Below, in pieces: positions 45,666-55,788 of a stretch of 64,000 nucleotides of DNA; position 1 is the stretch's first letter; every line of letters starts with the position of its first letter. The position numbers and the translations under genes are program-made. Under the pieces are notes generated by a model. The model saw nothing but the letters and a program-made list of their open reading frames with translations, was not told the DNA's origin and ran no database searches. Source of the DNA: Stigmatella erecta (GTDB taxonomy: Bacteria; Myxococcota; Myxococcia; Myxococcales; Myxococcaceae); the NCBI RefSeq assembly GCF_900111745.1, contig NZ_FOIJ01000002.1, positions 1 to 64,000 of the forward strand. The letters are read 5' to 3'.

Positions 45666-46919
45666 TCAGCCCTCGCGGCGGCGGCGGCCCCAGCCGAGCC
45701 CCACCAGCGCCAGGAGCGCCATGCCGGGCAGCGAGGCCGAGGAGCAGCCGCACCCGTCCTCCACGGGGTTCGTCGGACCGCCGTCGACGATTCCGGTCGA
45801 GCCATCCGGCTTTCCCGCATCCTCCGTGCCGCCCCCGTCCGGGACGCCCGCGTCCACCACGCCCCCGTCGGGATCCAACACCAGGCCCCGGCTCTGGAGC
45901 GGCGGCGTGAAGGCCTTGGCGAGCTCCACCCAGGAGATGAACTTGTAGTTCTGGCTGGGCGCGTTGACGGAGTCGTGCAAGGCGATCATCCCGTTGGGAA
46001 AGCTCTTGCCCAGCGGCAAGGACGTCACCTCCACGAAGCGCGGCTGATCCACCTGATCCACGCTGCCCGCCTGGGGAACGGTGAAGCTGCCCACCTGGGG
46101 GTGCGGCGAGCGGCGATCATAGATGACGACTTCATTGCTCTGCTCGGTGGCGGCCAGCAGGTAGCCGTCCTGCTCGTTCACCGTGTAGAGCCCCAGCCCC
46201 CGGGGGACGCTCGTGCCCACCGGCACCGCGACCGAGCCCGGGTTGGTGTCCGTGGGCTCCGCGGGGAAGCGCCAGATGCCCGTGCTGGGCACGGAGACGA
46301 ACAGGGCGCGCTGGTCCGGATCCACCACCACCCCGGCGACGCCGCCTCCCGCCTCGAAGCTGCGCACCGTCGTGCCGCTGATGCCCCCGTCCTCGATGGA
46401 ATTCAGCTCCAGCTGCTGCACGGTGCCGCCCGGGTTGGCCGTGAAGGCATAGACCTTTCCGGTCACGCTGCTGCGGTACAGGTTGACCGTGCGCGGATCG
46501 AAGCTCGGCACGTCCAGGAGGGTGCCGCCAATCTGGATCAGGGTGAGCTGGGCCGGATCCACCGTATAGGCATTGAGGGTCCGGCTCGTCCCGTTGGCGA
46601 CGACGACCAGCGGGACGGTGCGCCCGGCCAGCGGGAACCCGTCGATGACATCCACCGCGTACGCCACGCCCGTGCTGTTGATCACCTGCCGTTCCGTGCC
46701 ATCCATCAGGTAGGTGGCGATGCCCAGCGCGGAGTCCGCCGTGAGGAACAGGCTGCGCTCGGGAAAGGTGGCATCGCGCAGCAGCGCGGCCTCGGACTCG
46801 CCGCCGCTCACGCCATTGACGGGCTGCGTTTCGAGGACGGGGAAAACGGACACCGGCTGGCCCGCGGCAGGCAAGCCTCCCAGGGCCGCGCACAGCGTGA
46901 GGAGTCTTGGAATACGCAT
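45666..46919 (-). CDS. Exported phytase-like beta-propeller with MYXO-CTERM-type tail
   Basis: 417 residues from the ATG at 46919, with GGAGG upstream and signal peptide (RLLTLCAALGGLPAAGQ). The body resembles bacterial 3-phytase propellers (FLTADSALGIATYLMDGTER, GTVQQLELNSIEDGGI, VNEQDGYLLAATEQSNEVVIY), although phytase calcium-site residues cannot be confirmed. The C-terminus is a MYXO-CTERM-like sorting signal: GCGCSSA, a hydrophobic helix, then GRRRREG. It is expected to be exported and processed to the cell surface by the myxobacterial sorting route. Confidence 0.78.
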   Translation of the reverse strand: MRIPRLLTLCAALGGLPAAGQPVSVFPVLETQPVNGVSGGESEAALLRDATFPERSLFLTADSALGIATYLMDGTERQVINSTGVAYAVDVIDGFPLAGRTVPLVVVANGTSRTLNAYTVDPAQLTLIQIGGTLLDVPSFDPRTVNLYRSSVTGKVYAFTANPGGTVQQLELNSIEDGGISGTTVRSFEAGGGVAGVVVDPDQRALFVSVPSTGIWRFPAEPTDTNPGSVAVPVGTSVPRGLGLYTVNEQDGYLLAATEQSNEVVIYDRRSPHPQVGSFTVPQAGSVDQVDQPRFVEVTSLPLGKSFPNGMIALHDSVNAPSQNYKFISWVELAKAFTPPLQSRGLVLDPDGGVVDAGVPDGGGTEDAGKPDGSTGIVDGGPTNPVEDGCGCSSASLPGMALLALVGLGWGRRRREG

Positions 46920-47014
46920 GGGTGCCTCCAAAGAAATGCGGTCTCGATCGGCGCGCAGTACCCCCCAGCCGGCCCACCCGTGCAAGCAGTCTTGCTCGCG
47001 AGGGTTGGCGATAG

Positions 47015-48037
<1,023 letters not shown>

Positions 48038-48038
48038 G

Positions 48039-48986
48039 ATGCGGGTGCTGGTGACGGGAGCCGATGGCTTCGCCGGGCGCCACCTGTGCGCCCTGCTGCG
48101 CGCCTCGGGCGACGAGGTGGTGGAGGCGCACGGGCCCCGCGCGGAGGGCATGAACAACAACGCCCTGAACTTCGACATCGCGGACGAGGCGGCGGTGCGC
48201 ACCGCCGTGGAGAAGGCCCGCCCCGAGGGCGTCATCCACCTGGCCGGCTTCGCCTCCGTGGCGCGCAGCCATGGCAACCCGGTCCGCGTCTTCGCGGTCA
48301 ACACCCAGGGCACCGTCAACCTGCTGACCGCCCTGCGAGAGACTTCGCCCAAGACGCGCGTGCTGCTCGTCAGCTCTGGCGAGGTGTACGGGCCCGTCGC
48401 CGAGGGCACCCAGGCGGTGGAGACGCTGCCGCTGGTGCCGCTGAGCCCCTATGCCGCCTCGAAGATCGCCGGGGAGCTGGCGGGCGAGCAGTTCTTCCGT
48501 AGCTACGGGCTGCCCGTGATGGTGGCGCGGCCCTTCAACCACCTGGGCGAGGGGCAGGACCCCACCTTCGTGGTGCCCTCGTTCGCCACCCAGCTCCACG
48601 CCATCGCCCAGGGCAAGGCGAGCCCGGTGCTGCGCACGGGCAACCTGGATGCCATCCGCGACTTCTCGCACGTGAAGGACGTGGTGGCCGCCTACCGGCT
48701 GCTGCTGACCTCCGGCATCCCGGGGCAGACCTACAACGTCTGCAGCGGCACGCCCCGCTCCATCCGCGCCGTCCTGGAGGAGATGCTGGCCGTGTCGGGC
48801 GTGCAGGCCCGCATCGAGCTGGATCCCGCGCGGCTGCGCCCCTCGGAGATTCCCAGCCTGGTGGGAGACCCCTCCAAGCTGCGCGCCCTGGGCTGGGAGC
48901 CGAAGGCCACCGTCACCCAGGCGCTGCAAGAGGTGCTCGGGCCCGCGCTCCGCGCTACGCCCGGAGCGCCGCCTCGTACACCCTGA
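48039..48986 (+). CDS. rmd: GDP-4-keto-6-deoxy-mannose reductase (GDP-D-rhamnose synthesis)
   Basis: 315 residues: VLVTGADGFAGRHLC as dinucleotide site, LLVSSGEVYGP and SPYAASKIAGE for Ser and Tyr-x3-Lys. NAD(P)-dependent epimerase family; paired with gmd, the usual reaction is C4 reduction giving GDP-D-rhamnose (GDP-6-deoxy-talose is an alternative stereochemical outcome). The ATG at 48039 directly follows the gmd stop. The last 32 bases overlap the end of the convergent glycosyltransferase gene. Confidence 0.85.
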   Translation: MRVLVTGADGFAGRHLCALLRASGDEVVEAHGPRAEGMNNNALNFDIADEAAVRTAVEKARPEGVIHLAGFASVARSHGNPVRVFAVNTQGTVNLLTALRETSPKTRVLLVSSGEVYGPVAEGTQAVETLPLVPLSPYAASKIAGELAGEQFFRSYGLPVMVARPFNHLGEGQDPTFVVPSFATQLHAIAQGKASPVLRTGNLDAIRDFSHVKDVVAAYRLLLTSGIPGQTYNVCSGTPRSIRAVLEEMLAVSGVQARIELDPARLRPSEIPSLVGDPSKLRALGWEPKATVTQALQEVLGPALRATPGAPPRTP

Positions 48987-50058
48987 GCGTCCGCTCCGCG
49001 GCGCGCTTCCAGGTGAACTCCGCGGCCCGGCGCTGGCCCTTCTGGGCCCAGTGCCGCCGCTCCTCGGGGGCCTCCAGCAGCCGTGCCAGGAGCGCCGCCA
49101 GCCCCGCGGCATCCTCCGGCCCCACCGAGGGCGCCGCGTCCGCGCAGACCTCGGGCAGCGAGCCCGCAGTGGAGACGATGGCCGGGGTGCCCAGGTGCAT
49201 GGCCTCCAGCGGCGGCAACCCGAAGCCCTCCCCCCGCGAGGGGAAGACGAAGAGGGCGGCCCGGCGCATCAGCTCGTAGAAGACGGGCGCGGATTGGTAC
49301 CCCAGCGGGCGGATGTCGAAGCCCTCGGCGCGCATACGCCCCACCCGCTGCTCCACGGGCCCCGAGCCAAACCAGCTCTGCCCCGCGAGCACCAGCGGCA
49401 CCTGCCGCCCCTGGGCCCGGAGCCGCTCCAGCGCGTCGAGCACCAGCCCCACGTTCTTGCGCACATCCAGCGAGCCCGCGTACAGCACGAAGTCCTTGGG
49501 CAGGGCCAGGGAGCGCACGAACGCCTGGCCCGTCGCGTCCAGGGGCTCGGCCACCACGTGGTCCACGCCGTTATGAATGACTTCCGTGCGGCCCACGGTC
49601 TCTGGGAAGCGGGCCTCCAGCGCCTGCTGGGTATGCGCGCTCACGCACACCACCCGGTCCGCGAGCATCAGGCTGCGCGAGAGCCACAGGCGGAACTGCC
49701 ACCGGAAGGCCGTAGACACAGTCTCCGGCATCGTCAGCGGCAGCAGGTCATGCACCGTGAGCACATAGGCCTTGCCGGGCACGCGCGTGAGCGGAAGGTT
49801 GAAGTTGCCCAGCGCGTGGTAGAGCCGCGCCGGCGAGCCCCTCAGGTCCCCGGGCAGCCGCGCCAGCACGTAGCCCGAGCGCCCCAGCGTGCCCCGGGGA
49901 AACTCTCCCGAGCTCCGCGCCCCGAAGCGCTCCAGCGAGGCACCTTCCGCCTCCAGGGCCGAGGCCAGGCAGCGGGTGTAGAGGCCGATCCCGGTGGTCG
50001 GCTCATCCCAGAGGCTCGCGTCGAAAGCTATGGGGCCGGTGGACACGGGGCGCCTCAT
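48955..50058 (-). CDS. Family 4 glycosyltransferase
   Basis: 367 residues with a GT-B fold: IAFDASLWDEPTTGIGLYTR at the acceptor side, YVLTVHDLLPL, VCVSAHTQQAL, then VLYAGSLDVRKNVGLVLDAL. The donor-binding signature SRGEGFGLPPLEAMHLGTPAIV has the conserved E-x7-E. This is close to WbaZ/WbpY-type mannosyl- and rhamnosyltransferases. It is divergent from the double glycosyltransferase gene (30-base gap) and likely uses GDP-mannose or GDP-D-rhamnose made by gmd/rmd. Confidence 0.88.
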   Translation of the reverse strand: MRRPVSTGPIAFDASLWDEPTTGIGLYTRCLASALEAEGASLERFGARSSGEFPRGTLGRSGYVLARLPGDLRGSPARLYHALGNFNLPLTRVPGKAYVLTVHDLLPLTMPETVSTAFRWQFRLWLSRSLMLADRVVCVSAHTQQALEARFPETVGRTEVIHNGVDHVVAEPLDATGQAFVRSLALPKDFVLYAGSLDVRKNVGLVLDALERLRAQGRQVPLVLAGQSWFGSGPVEQRVGRMRAEGFDIRPLGYQSAPVFYELMRRAALFVFPSRGEGFGLPPLEAMHLGTPAIVSTAGSLPEVCADAAPSVGPEDAAGLAALLARLLEAPEERRHWAQKGQRRAAEFTWKRAAERTLRVYEAALRA

Positions 50059-50088
50059 ACCATGGGCGTGTGATAGGCAAGGCAGCCC

Positions 50089-52332
50089 ATGGCGGTCCAT
50101 CAGTTGATTCCCAGCTTCGTCGCGGGTGACGCCACCGGCCAGGCCGCGCTGCACCTGCAGTGGCTGCTGCGCCGGATGGGCCACTTCGGGGACATCCACG
50201 CCGCCGAGGTGGGCCCCGGGCTGGAATCCCTGGCCCAGCCCCTGAAGGCGCTCCGCCCCGGCCCGGAGGACCTGGTCCTCTATCACCACGGCATCGCCTC
50301 GCCGCTGAGCGGCCGGCTGATGCACCTGCCCTGCCGCCGGGGCCTCGTCTTCCACAACATCAGCCCCGCGCGGTTCTACGCGGGCACCCCACTGGCCGAG
50401 GCGCTCACCGCCGGCCGGGCCCAGCTCGCCGCCCTGGCGCCCTTCGTGGACCTGGCCCTGGGCGTCTCGGACTTCAACACGGCGGAGCTGCACGCCGCGG
50501 GCTACCGGAACCTCCACACTGTTCCCCTCTTCATCGAGCCCGGACGCTTCGCGGCCTCCTGGGCGGATCCCGCCCGGCGCCAGGCCCTGGAGGGCCCCTC
50601 CCCCACCGTGCTGAGCGTGAGCCGGGTGGCCCCGCACAAGCGCTTCGAGGACCTGATCGCCCTGCACGCGGAGCTGCTGCGGCTGCGGCCCCAAGCCCGC
50701 TTGCTGCTCGTGGGGGGCTATGAGCCGGGCAGCCGCTACTTCAAGTCCCTCCAGCGCGCCGCGAAGGGGCTCTCCGGGGTGCACTTCCTGGGCCGGCTGA
50801 ACCACGCGGAGCTGGTGGCGGCCTACCGCGCTGCCCAAGTCTTCGTCTCCATGAGCGAGCACGAGGGCTTCGGCGTTCCGCTCATCGAGGCCATGGCGGC
50901 CGAGGTGCCCGTGCTGGCGTTCGGCGCCGCCGCCGTCCCGGAGACGCTGGGCGGCGCGGGCATCGTCTTCGATCAGAAGCGCTTCGCCTTCCTCGCCGAG
51001 CTGGTGGTGGAGCTGAGCGAGGATGCGGCCCTGCGGGAGCGGATCCTCCAGGGCCAGGCCCAGCGCCTCGGGTTCTTCTCGGCGGAGCACAGCCAGCAGG
51101 CCCTGGAGAAGGCCCTCGCCACGGTGGCCCCCGCCCCTGCCGCCCCCCGCCGCCGGACGGCGAAGCCCAAGCGCCCGCGCGTGGCCATCGTCGTCCAGCG
51201 CTACGGGGAGGTGACCGGCGGCGCCGAGCGCCACGCCCAGCAGGTGGCCGAGCACCTGGCCCCGCACTGGAACCTCACCCTGCTCACCACGTGCGCCAAG
51301 AACCACCTCACCTGGGAGAACGTCTTCCCCGCCGGGGAGGACCGGGTGGAGGGGCTGCCCGTGCTGCGCTTTCCGGTGACGCGCACGCGCAACATCCGCC
51401 CCTTCAACGGCCTGTCGCGCCAGGTGTTCGACCGCCCCAACGAGCGGCTGCGCGAGGAGCACTGGGTGGCCGAGCAGGGCCCGCTCTGCCCGGGGCTGCT
51501 CTCGCACCTGGCCTCCACGGCGGACGCCTACGACGGCTACCTCTTCTTCACGTACCTGTATGCCCCCACCGTCTGGGGCCTGCCGCTGGTGGCCCGCCGC
51601 GCGATGCTGGTGCCCACCGCGCACGATGAGCCCCCGTTGCGCTTCGGCGTCTACGCGGATGTGTTCGAGCGGCCCCGGGTGCTCATGTGCAACACCCCGG
51701 AGGAGGTGGCCCTCATCGGCCGCTTCTACCCGGACCATGCGCGGGCCCGGGTGGTGGGGGTGGGCGTGGACCGCCCCGCCGCGCAAGGCGAGCGCTTCCG
51801 CCAGAAGCACGGGCTGAAGCGTGACTACCTGCTCTACGTGGGCCGGCTGGAGCCGGGCAAGGGCATCCCCGAGCTGCTCTCCCACCACCGGGCGCTCCAG
51901 GAGCGCTACGCGGACGCGCCGGACCTGGTGCTCGCGGGCGATGCGAACATGGCGCTGGGCGGCCCGGGCGTGCACTACGTGGGCCGGGTGAGCGAGCAGG
52001 ACAAGCATGACGCGCTGGCCGGCGCGCTCGCGGTGGTGGTGCCCTCGCGCTTCGAGAGCCTCTCGCTGCTGACGCTGGAGGCCTTTGCCCAGGGCACGCC
52101 CGTGCTCGTCAACGGGCACTCGGAAGTCCTCGCCGGCCAGGTGGACCGGAGCCAGGCGGGGCGGACCTATACGGACCTGGAGTCCTTCATCACCGGACTG
52201 CGGGAAGTGGGCGAGCAGCGCCAGGCCCTGGGCAGCCGGGGGCTGACCTACGCGAAGCGCCACGGATGGCCTCAGGTGGTGGAGGCCTACCGCGAAGAGA
52301 TGGACCTCATCCTCCAGGAGAAGCGCCGATGA
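50089..52332 (+). CDS. Tandem two-domain glycosyltransferase (GT4-GT4 fusion)
   Basis: 747 residues with two complete GT-B modules. Module 1 (about 1-345) has VLSVSRVAPHKRFEDLI and SEHEGFGVPLIEAMAAEVPVL. A linker of basic residues (PRRRTAKPKRPR) leads to module 2 (about 362-740), which restarts VAIVVQRYGEVTGGAERHAQ and has LYVGRLEPGKGI and PSRFESLSLLTLEAFAQGTPVL. Each module has the E-x7-E donor site, so the protein may add two sugars in turn, as polymerising transferases of O-antigen synthesis do. Its TGA overlaps the next ATG. Confidence 0.88.
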   Translation: MAVHQLIPSFVAGDATGQAALHLQWLLRRMGHFGDIHAAEVGPGLESLAQPLKALRPGPEDLVLYHHGIASPLSGRLMHLPCRRGLVFHNISPARFYAGTPLAEALTAGRAQLAALAPFVDLALGVSDFNTAELHAAGYRNLHTVPLFIEPGRFAASWADPARRQALEGPSPTVLSVSRVAPHKRFEDLIALHAELLRLRPQARLLLVGGYEPGSRYFKSLQRAAKGLSGVHFLGRLNHAELVAAYRAAQVFVSMSEHEGFGVPLIEAMAAEVPVLAFGAAAVPETLGGAGIVFDQKRFAFLAELVVELSEDAALRERILQGQAQRLGFFSAEHSQQALEKALATVAPAPAAPRRRTAKPKRPRVAIVVQRYGEVTGGAERHAQQVAEHLAPHWNLTLLTTCAKNHLTWENVFPAGEDRVEGLPVLRFPVTRTRNIRPFNGLSRQVFDRPNERLREEHWVAEQGPLCPGLLSHLASTADAYDGYLFFTYLYAPTVWGLPLVARRAMLVPTAHDEPPLRFGVYADVFERPRVLMCNTPEEVALIGRFYPDHARARVVGVGVDRPAAQGERFRQKHGLKRDYLLYVGRLEPGKGIPELLSHHRALQERYADAPDLVLAGDANMALGGPGVHYVGRVSEQDKHDALAGALAVVVPSRFESLSLLTLEAFAQGTPVLVNGHSEVLAGQVDRSQAGRTYTDLESFITGLREVGEQRQALGSRGLTYAKRHGWPQVVEAYREEMDLILQEKRR

Positions 52333-52778
52333 AGCTGTTGGGACGGGACATTCCCGCGCGCGAGCTGATCCACCGTATCGAGGAGCGCCTGCGCCTCCGG
52401 GGCCTCCCCACGTCGGACCCCGCGGACGTGCCCGAGGAGGGCGTGGCGCCCCGGGTGGATCCGCTGTCCTTCAACCTCCAGGCCCTGGAGCAGCACGCGG
52501 ACCCCACCGCGCCGCTGCCCTTGCACACGCACCGGGGCGGCGCGGGCCAGCTCGTCCTCGTGGCGAAGTGGGCCTTCCGCAAGAGCTGCCAGGTGCTCAT
52601 CAACGAGACGCTCGGCCGCCAGCGCGTCTTCAACGGCCACGTGCGTGACTCCTACGCGCAGCTGTCCGCCGAGGTGCTCCGGCTGCGGCGAGAGGTGGAG
52701 GCGCTGAAGGCCGCCCAGCCCCCCGCCGCCCCGGCCCGCCCGAGCCGCCCCAAGGCGCCGCCTCAGGGGAAGCGGTAG
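52329..52778 (+). CDS. Small coiled-coil protein of the polysaccharide cluster
   Basis: 149 residues. The N-terminus is helical (IPARELIHRIEERLRLRGL); the middle part LPLHTHRGGAGQLVLVAKWAFRK and the following NGHVRDSYAQLSAEVLRLRREVEAL coiled coil resemble the N-terminal segment found before methyltransferase domains in LPS clusters. Here the methyltransferase domain is absent and a Pro/Ala/Lys tail ends the protein. It may attach the neighbouring glycosyltransferase to the membrane; it is translationally coupled to it (ATGA overlap). Confidence 0.7.
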   Translation: MKLLGRDIPARELIHRIEERLRLRGLPTSDPADVPEEGVAPRVDPLSFNLQALEQHADPTAPLPLHTHRGGAGQLVLVAKWAFRKSCQVLINETLGRQRVFNGHVRDSYAQLSAEVLRLRREVEALKAAQPPAAPARPSRPKAPPQGKR

Positions 52779-54655
52779 ACGGTGTAGAGCCCGTCCCGGT
52801 GGACGCGCTCACCGCCCAGCACCTCGGTCACGAACGTGTCCCGGGGGGGATAGAAGTAGTGGGAGACGTACCAGCGGAAGTGGTGCTCCTTCAGGTACAC
52901 CTTCATCTGCTGCGCCTCCTCGGGGGAGACGGGGCCCGCGAGCCCATTGAACCCCTCCAGGGCCCGGAACAGCCGCAGCTCCAGCATCTCCGCCTCGCGG
53001 ACCGGCGTTCTCGAGAGCCGCGCGAAGGAGACGGGCTTGCCGTGCACGGTCTGCTCCCACTGCCCCAGGACGTTGTCCGTGAAGACCGCCGCCGGGGCGG
53101 GCGCGTTGCGAATCTCCTCGAACACGGGGGGCGGCTTCGGCAAGGCCACCATGCTCATGGGCTTGTTGCGGTACTCCAGGTTGGGCACCAGCGCGGTGAG
53201 CAGCGCCACCCCCACCCCGAGCCGCACGTCCCTGCGGGCGGCGAGCGCTCCCAGGTGCGCCGCGGCGAACGCCACCAGCACCGCCAGCGCCAGCGTGGTG
53301 AGCAGCTCGAAGCGGACGGGCATTCCCCCCTGCTTGAAGAGCGGCACCACGTGCTTGAAGACCACGTAGGGCATCGGCACCTGGACCCTCAGCTCGCGGC
53401 CGAACGAGGTGAAGGGCTCGGAGAAGGCCATGACGGTGAGGTAGACGAGCAGCACCAGGACATCCCTGCGCCAGACCCGCGCGCGCCAGCCCGGCACCAG
53501 CGCCACGAGCCACAGCAGGAGGACGAGCAGCAAGGACACGGGGTGCAGGGTGACGCCGCCGATGGCCAGCACCGTTCCCATGGACAGCACCGCGAACCCC
53601 ACGCCGATGCCCACCCAGCGCCGCCCATCCGGCACGCCCCGCCAGAGCGCGAACACGGCGAGCCCCAGGGTCAGGAGGCCCAGGAACGTGCCGGCCTCCT
53701 CGGCGTTGCTCGCCATCTTGTCGCGCACCAGTCCGCCGATGAGCGACCGGGCCCAGACCGGCGCTTTGTCGAACCACGCCGAGGACGGATCCGGCAGGAA
53801 CAGGGCATACACATCGGTGTAGTAGTCCGAGTCCCCGTGGTGGCCGCCAATGGGCGCCGGATGCAGGTGCGCGAGCAGCGGCAGGATGGGCGGCGTACAG
53901 GCAATCCCCGCGGCCAGGGCGGCCCACCCCGCCCGGCGCAGCAGGGGATCCTTCAGCGAGCCCAGGGACAGCACGGGGCCGTGGCGCCAGCGCTCCGCGA
54001 CGACCCACACGAAGGACAGCAGCGCGATGTAGAGCAGGTAGTAGTAGTCACACAGCAGCACGTAGAGCGCGCCGAGCGCCACGCCCCCAAGCCACCGGCG
54101 CTTGCCCCCGTCCAGCCACCGGAAGAAGCACAGCAGGTAGAACGGAATCCCCTCCAGCGCCGAGAGGTTGAGGTGCGCGTTGGCGTGGCTCAGGTGGTAC
54201 CGCGAGAAGTCGAAGGCACACGCCCCGGCGATCGCCGCCGCCGCCGCCAGCCCCGGGCTGAACCCGGCCCGCAGCAGCAAGTCCCGCAGCAGCAGCCAGG
54301 CCGTGTAGCCCGTCAGCACGAAGGTGCCGAAGATGACGAGGTTGTAGGCCACCTCCAGCCGCAGGAAGGGCAACAGCACCACGCCCCACCCCGTCTTCGC
54401 GGGGGACAGGGTGTGCCAGTACAGCTCCGCGCCCAGGGGCCAGTGCAGCACCGGGGAGAAGAACGGATTCTGAGGGGCTTCCCACAGCGCCCGCCGCATC
54501 CACCAGAGGTGCCACATGTTCATGTAGCCATCCTCGCGGCCCCCCAGGACAAAGCCCTGGAGGCGGCCCAGCAGGGGCCACGTGTGGAAGGCGGACAGCA
54601 CCGTGAAGCACAGCAGGATCAGCGGGTGGAGGACCCACCGCGAGAGTAGAGACAT
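52763..54655 (-). CDS. Polytopic membrane protein, GT-C-like glycosyltransferase
   Basis: 630 residues with about 11-13 membrane helices. The first loop after helix 1 carries acidic residues (GGREDGYMNMWHLWW) where GT-C transferases hold their catalytic Asp/Glu, and a soluble periplasmic domain ends the protein (about 500-630). Layout and length recall YfhO/ArnT-like enzymes that use polyprenyl-phosphate sugars to modify surface glycans. The ATG at 54655 was chosen; a GTG at 54670 is possible. It ends 16 bases inside the convergent coiled-coil gene. Confidence 0.72.
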   Translation of the reverse strand: MSLLSRWVLHPLILLCFTVLSAFHTWPLLGRLQGFVLGGREDGYMNMWHLWWMRRALWEAPQNPFFSPVLHWPLGAELYWHTLSPAKTGWGVVLLPFLRLEVAYNLVIFGTFVLTGYTAWLLLRDLLLRAGFSPGLAAAAAIAGACAFDFSRYHLSHANAHLNLSALEGIPFYLLCFFRWLDGGKRRWLGGVALGALYVLLCDYYYLLYIALLSFVWVVAERWRHGPVLSLGSLKDPLLRRAGWAALAAGIACTPPILPLLAHLHPAPIGGHHGDSDYYTDVYALFLPDPSSAWFDKAPVWARSLIGGLVRDKMASNAEEAGTFLGLLTLGLAVFALWRGVPDGRRWVGIGVGFAVLSMGTVLAIGGVTLHPVSLLLVLLLWLVALVPGWRARVWRRDVLVLLVYLTVMAFSEPFTSFGRELRVQVPMPYVVFKHVVPLFKQGGMPVRFELLTTLALAVLVAFAAAHLGALAARRDVRLGVGVALLTALVPNLEYRNKPMSMVALPKPPPVFEEIRNAPAPAAVFTDNVLGQWEQTVHGKPVSFARLSRTPVREAEMLELRLFRALEGFNGLAGPVSPEEAQQMKVYLKEHHFRWYVSHYFYPPRDTFVTEVLGGERVHRDGLYTVYRFP

Positions 54656-54674
54656 ACGGGGAAGGGCCACCGGA

Positions 54675-55610
54675 TCAAGGCCGCTCGGCGGCCATCAACA
54701 TGTTGTCGCCCAGGTTGAAGGGCACCGACCAGCGCGAGGGCACCAGCCGCCGCAGCCCCCCCATCACGGGCGCCAGGGGCTGGAAGCTCGCGCCCAGCTT
54801 TCGCAGGAGGTAATCGGCGGAGATGATGTGGGTGTAGGTCCGCGCCTCGACGACTTGGAACCCCACCTCCTCCAGCAGCATCGCGAGCGTGGAGCGGCCG
54901 AAGTAGAACAGGTGCATGTCCATCAGCCAGGGCCACTGGCCGCCCAGCACGCGGGCCACCAGGCTGCTCGCATCGATGGTGGACAGGTAGAGGCGGCCCC
55001 CGGGGCGCACGAGCTGGAACGCCGCGGCGAGCTCCTCGCGCGGGTCGGCGAAGTGCTCCACCACGTCCCAGAGCGTCACCACGTCATAGGTGCGGCCCTC
55101 CGCGGCCAGCTCCCTCAGCGGACGGCCGTGCACGGTGAACCCCAGGGACCGGGCATGCCCCGCGGCCCAGCGCGACAATTCCAACCCCTCGGGGCGGAAG
55201 CCCCCCTCGCGGGCCACATCCAGGAAGTAGCCACAGTAGGCCCCCACATCGAGCAAGGTCCGGCCCTGCGCGGGCCCCAGCGCCTGGAGGACGCGCCGGA
55301 AGGTCCGGTAGCGGTTGTCCTTTTCCGCCACGTACAGCGGATCCTCCACGTCCTGATAGGCCCGAAGCAGCTCCGCGGCGGACGGCAGGGGCCACTGGAA
55401 GAGCATCTGGCACTCCTCGCACTCCCAGATGGGCGGATGGGTGCGGTGGCCAAAGGAGGTGCACCGGTAGGCCGCGGCATCCCCCGCGCCTCTCGGCCCC
55501 CGGGCGGGGTAGCGCAACCGCAGCCGCCGTCCCTTGCACAGGTAGCAGGCGCCGGGAACCGGGGACAGGAAGGGCTCGGACGGCGCGCGGGCGGTTACAT
55601 CTAGGGGCAT
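54675..55610 (-). CDS. Class I SAM methyltransferase with N-terminal zinc ribbon
   Basis: 311 residues. An N-terminal zinc-binding region (CYLCKG and CEECQM, about 60 residues) precedes a Rossmann methyltransferase: LLDVGAYCGYFLDVA is motif I (G-x-x-x-G), VVTLWDVVEHFADPRE motifs II/III, and LVRPGGRLYLST the post-motif. The type (Methyltransf_23 with zinc ribbon) often methylates sugars in polysaccharide clusters. It lies directly upstream of and co-directional with the GT-C-like gene, so a role in terminal sugar methylation is likely. The ATG at 55610 was chosen over a start at 55622. Confidence 0.85.
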   Translation of the reverse strand: MPLDVTARAPSEPFLSPVPGACYLCKGRRLRLRYPARGPRGAGDAAAYRCTSFGHRTHPPIWECEECQMLFQWPLPSAAELLRAYQDVEDPLYVAEKDNRYRTFRRVLQALGPAQGRTLLDVGAYCGYFLDVAREGGFRPEGLELSRWAAGHARSLGFTVHGRPLRELAAEGRTYDVVTLWDVVEHFADPREELAAAFQLVRPGGRLYLSTIDASSLVARVLGGQWPWLMDMHLFYFGRSTLAMLLEEVGFQVVEARTYTHIISADYLLRKLGASFQPLAPVMGGLRRLVPSRWSVPFNLGDNMLMAAERP

Positions 55611-55788
55611 GAGGGCTTGCACCGTAGTCCCAACGAAGAAGGGACCTCAATCCCCGAGAATAAACCCTATTGACGCAGCGGCCTTCCTGGGCATCGGCCC
55701 TGCCCGTGCTCCAGACGATGGACCGCGAGCCTGAAAACAGTGTAGCGAAGAGCCTGTTCTCCCCGGTTCCCCGTCTATCCAAAGTCAC

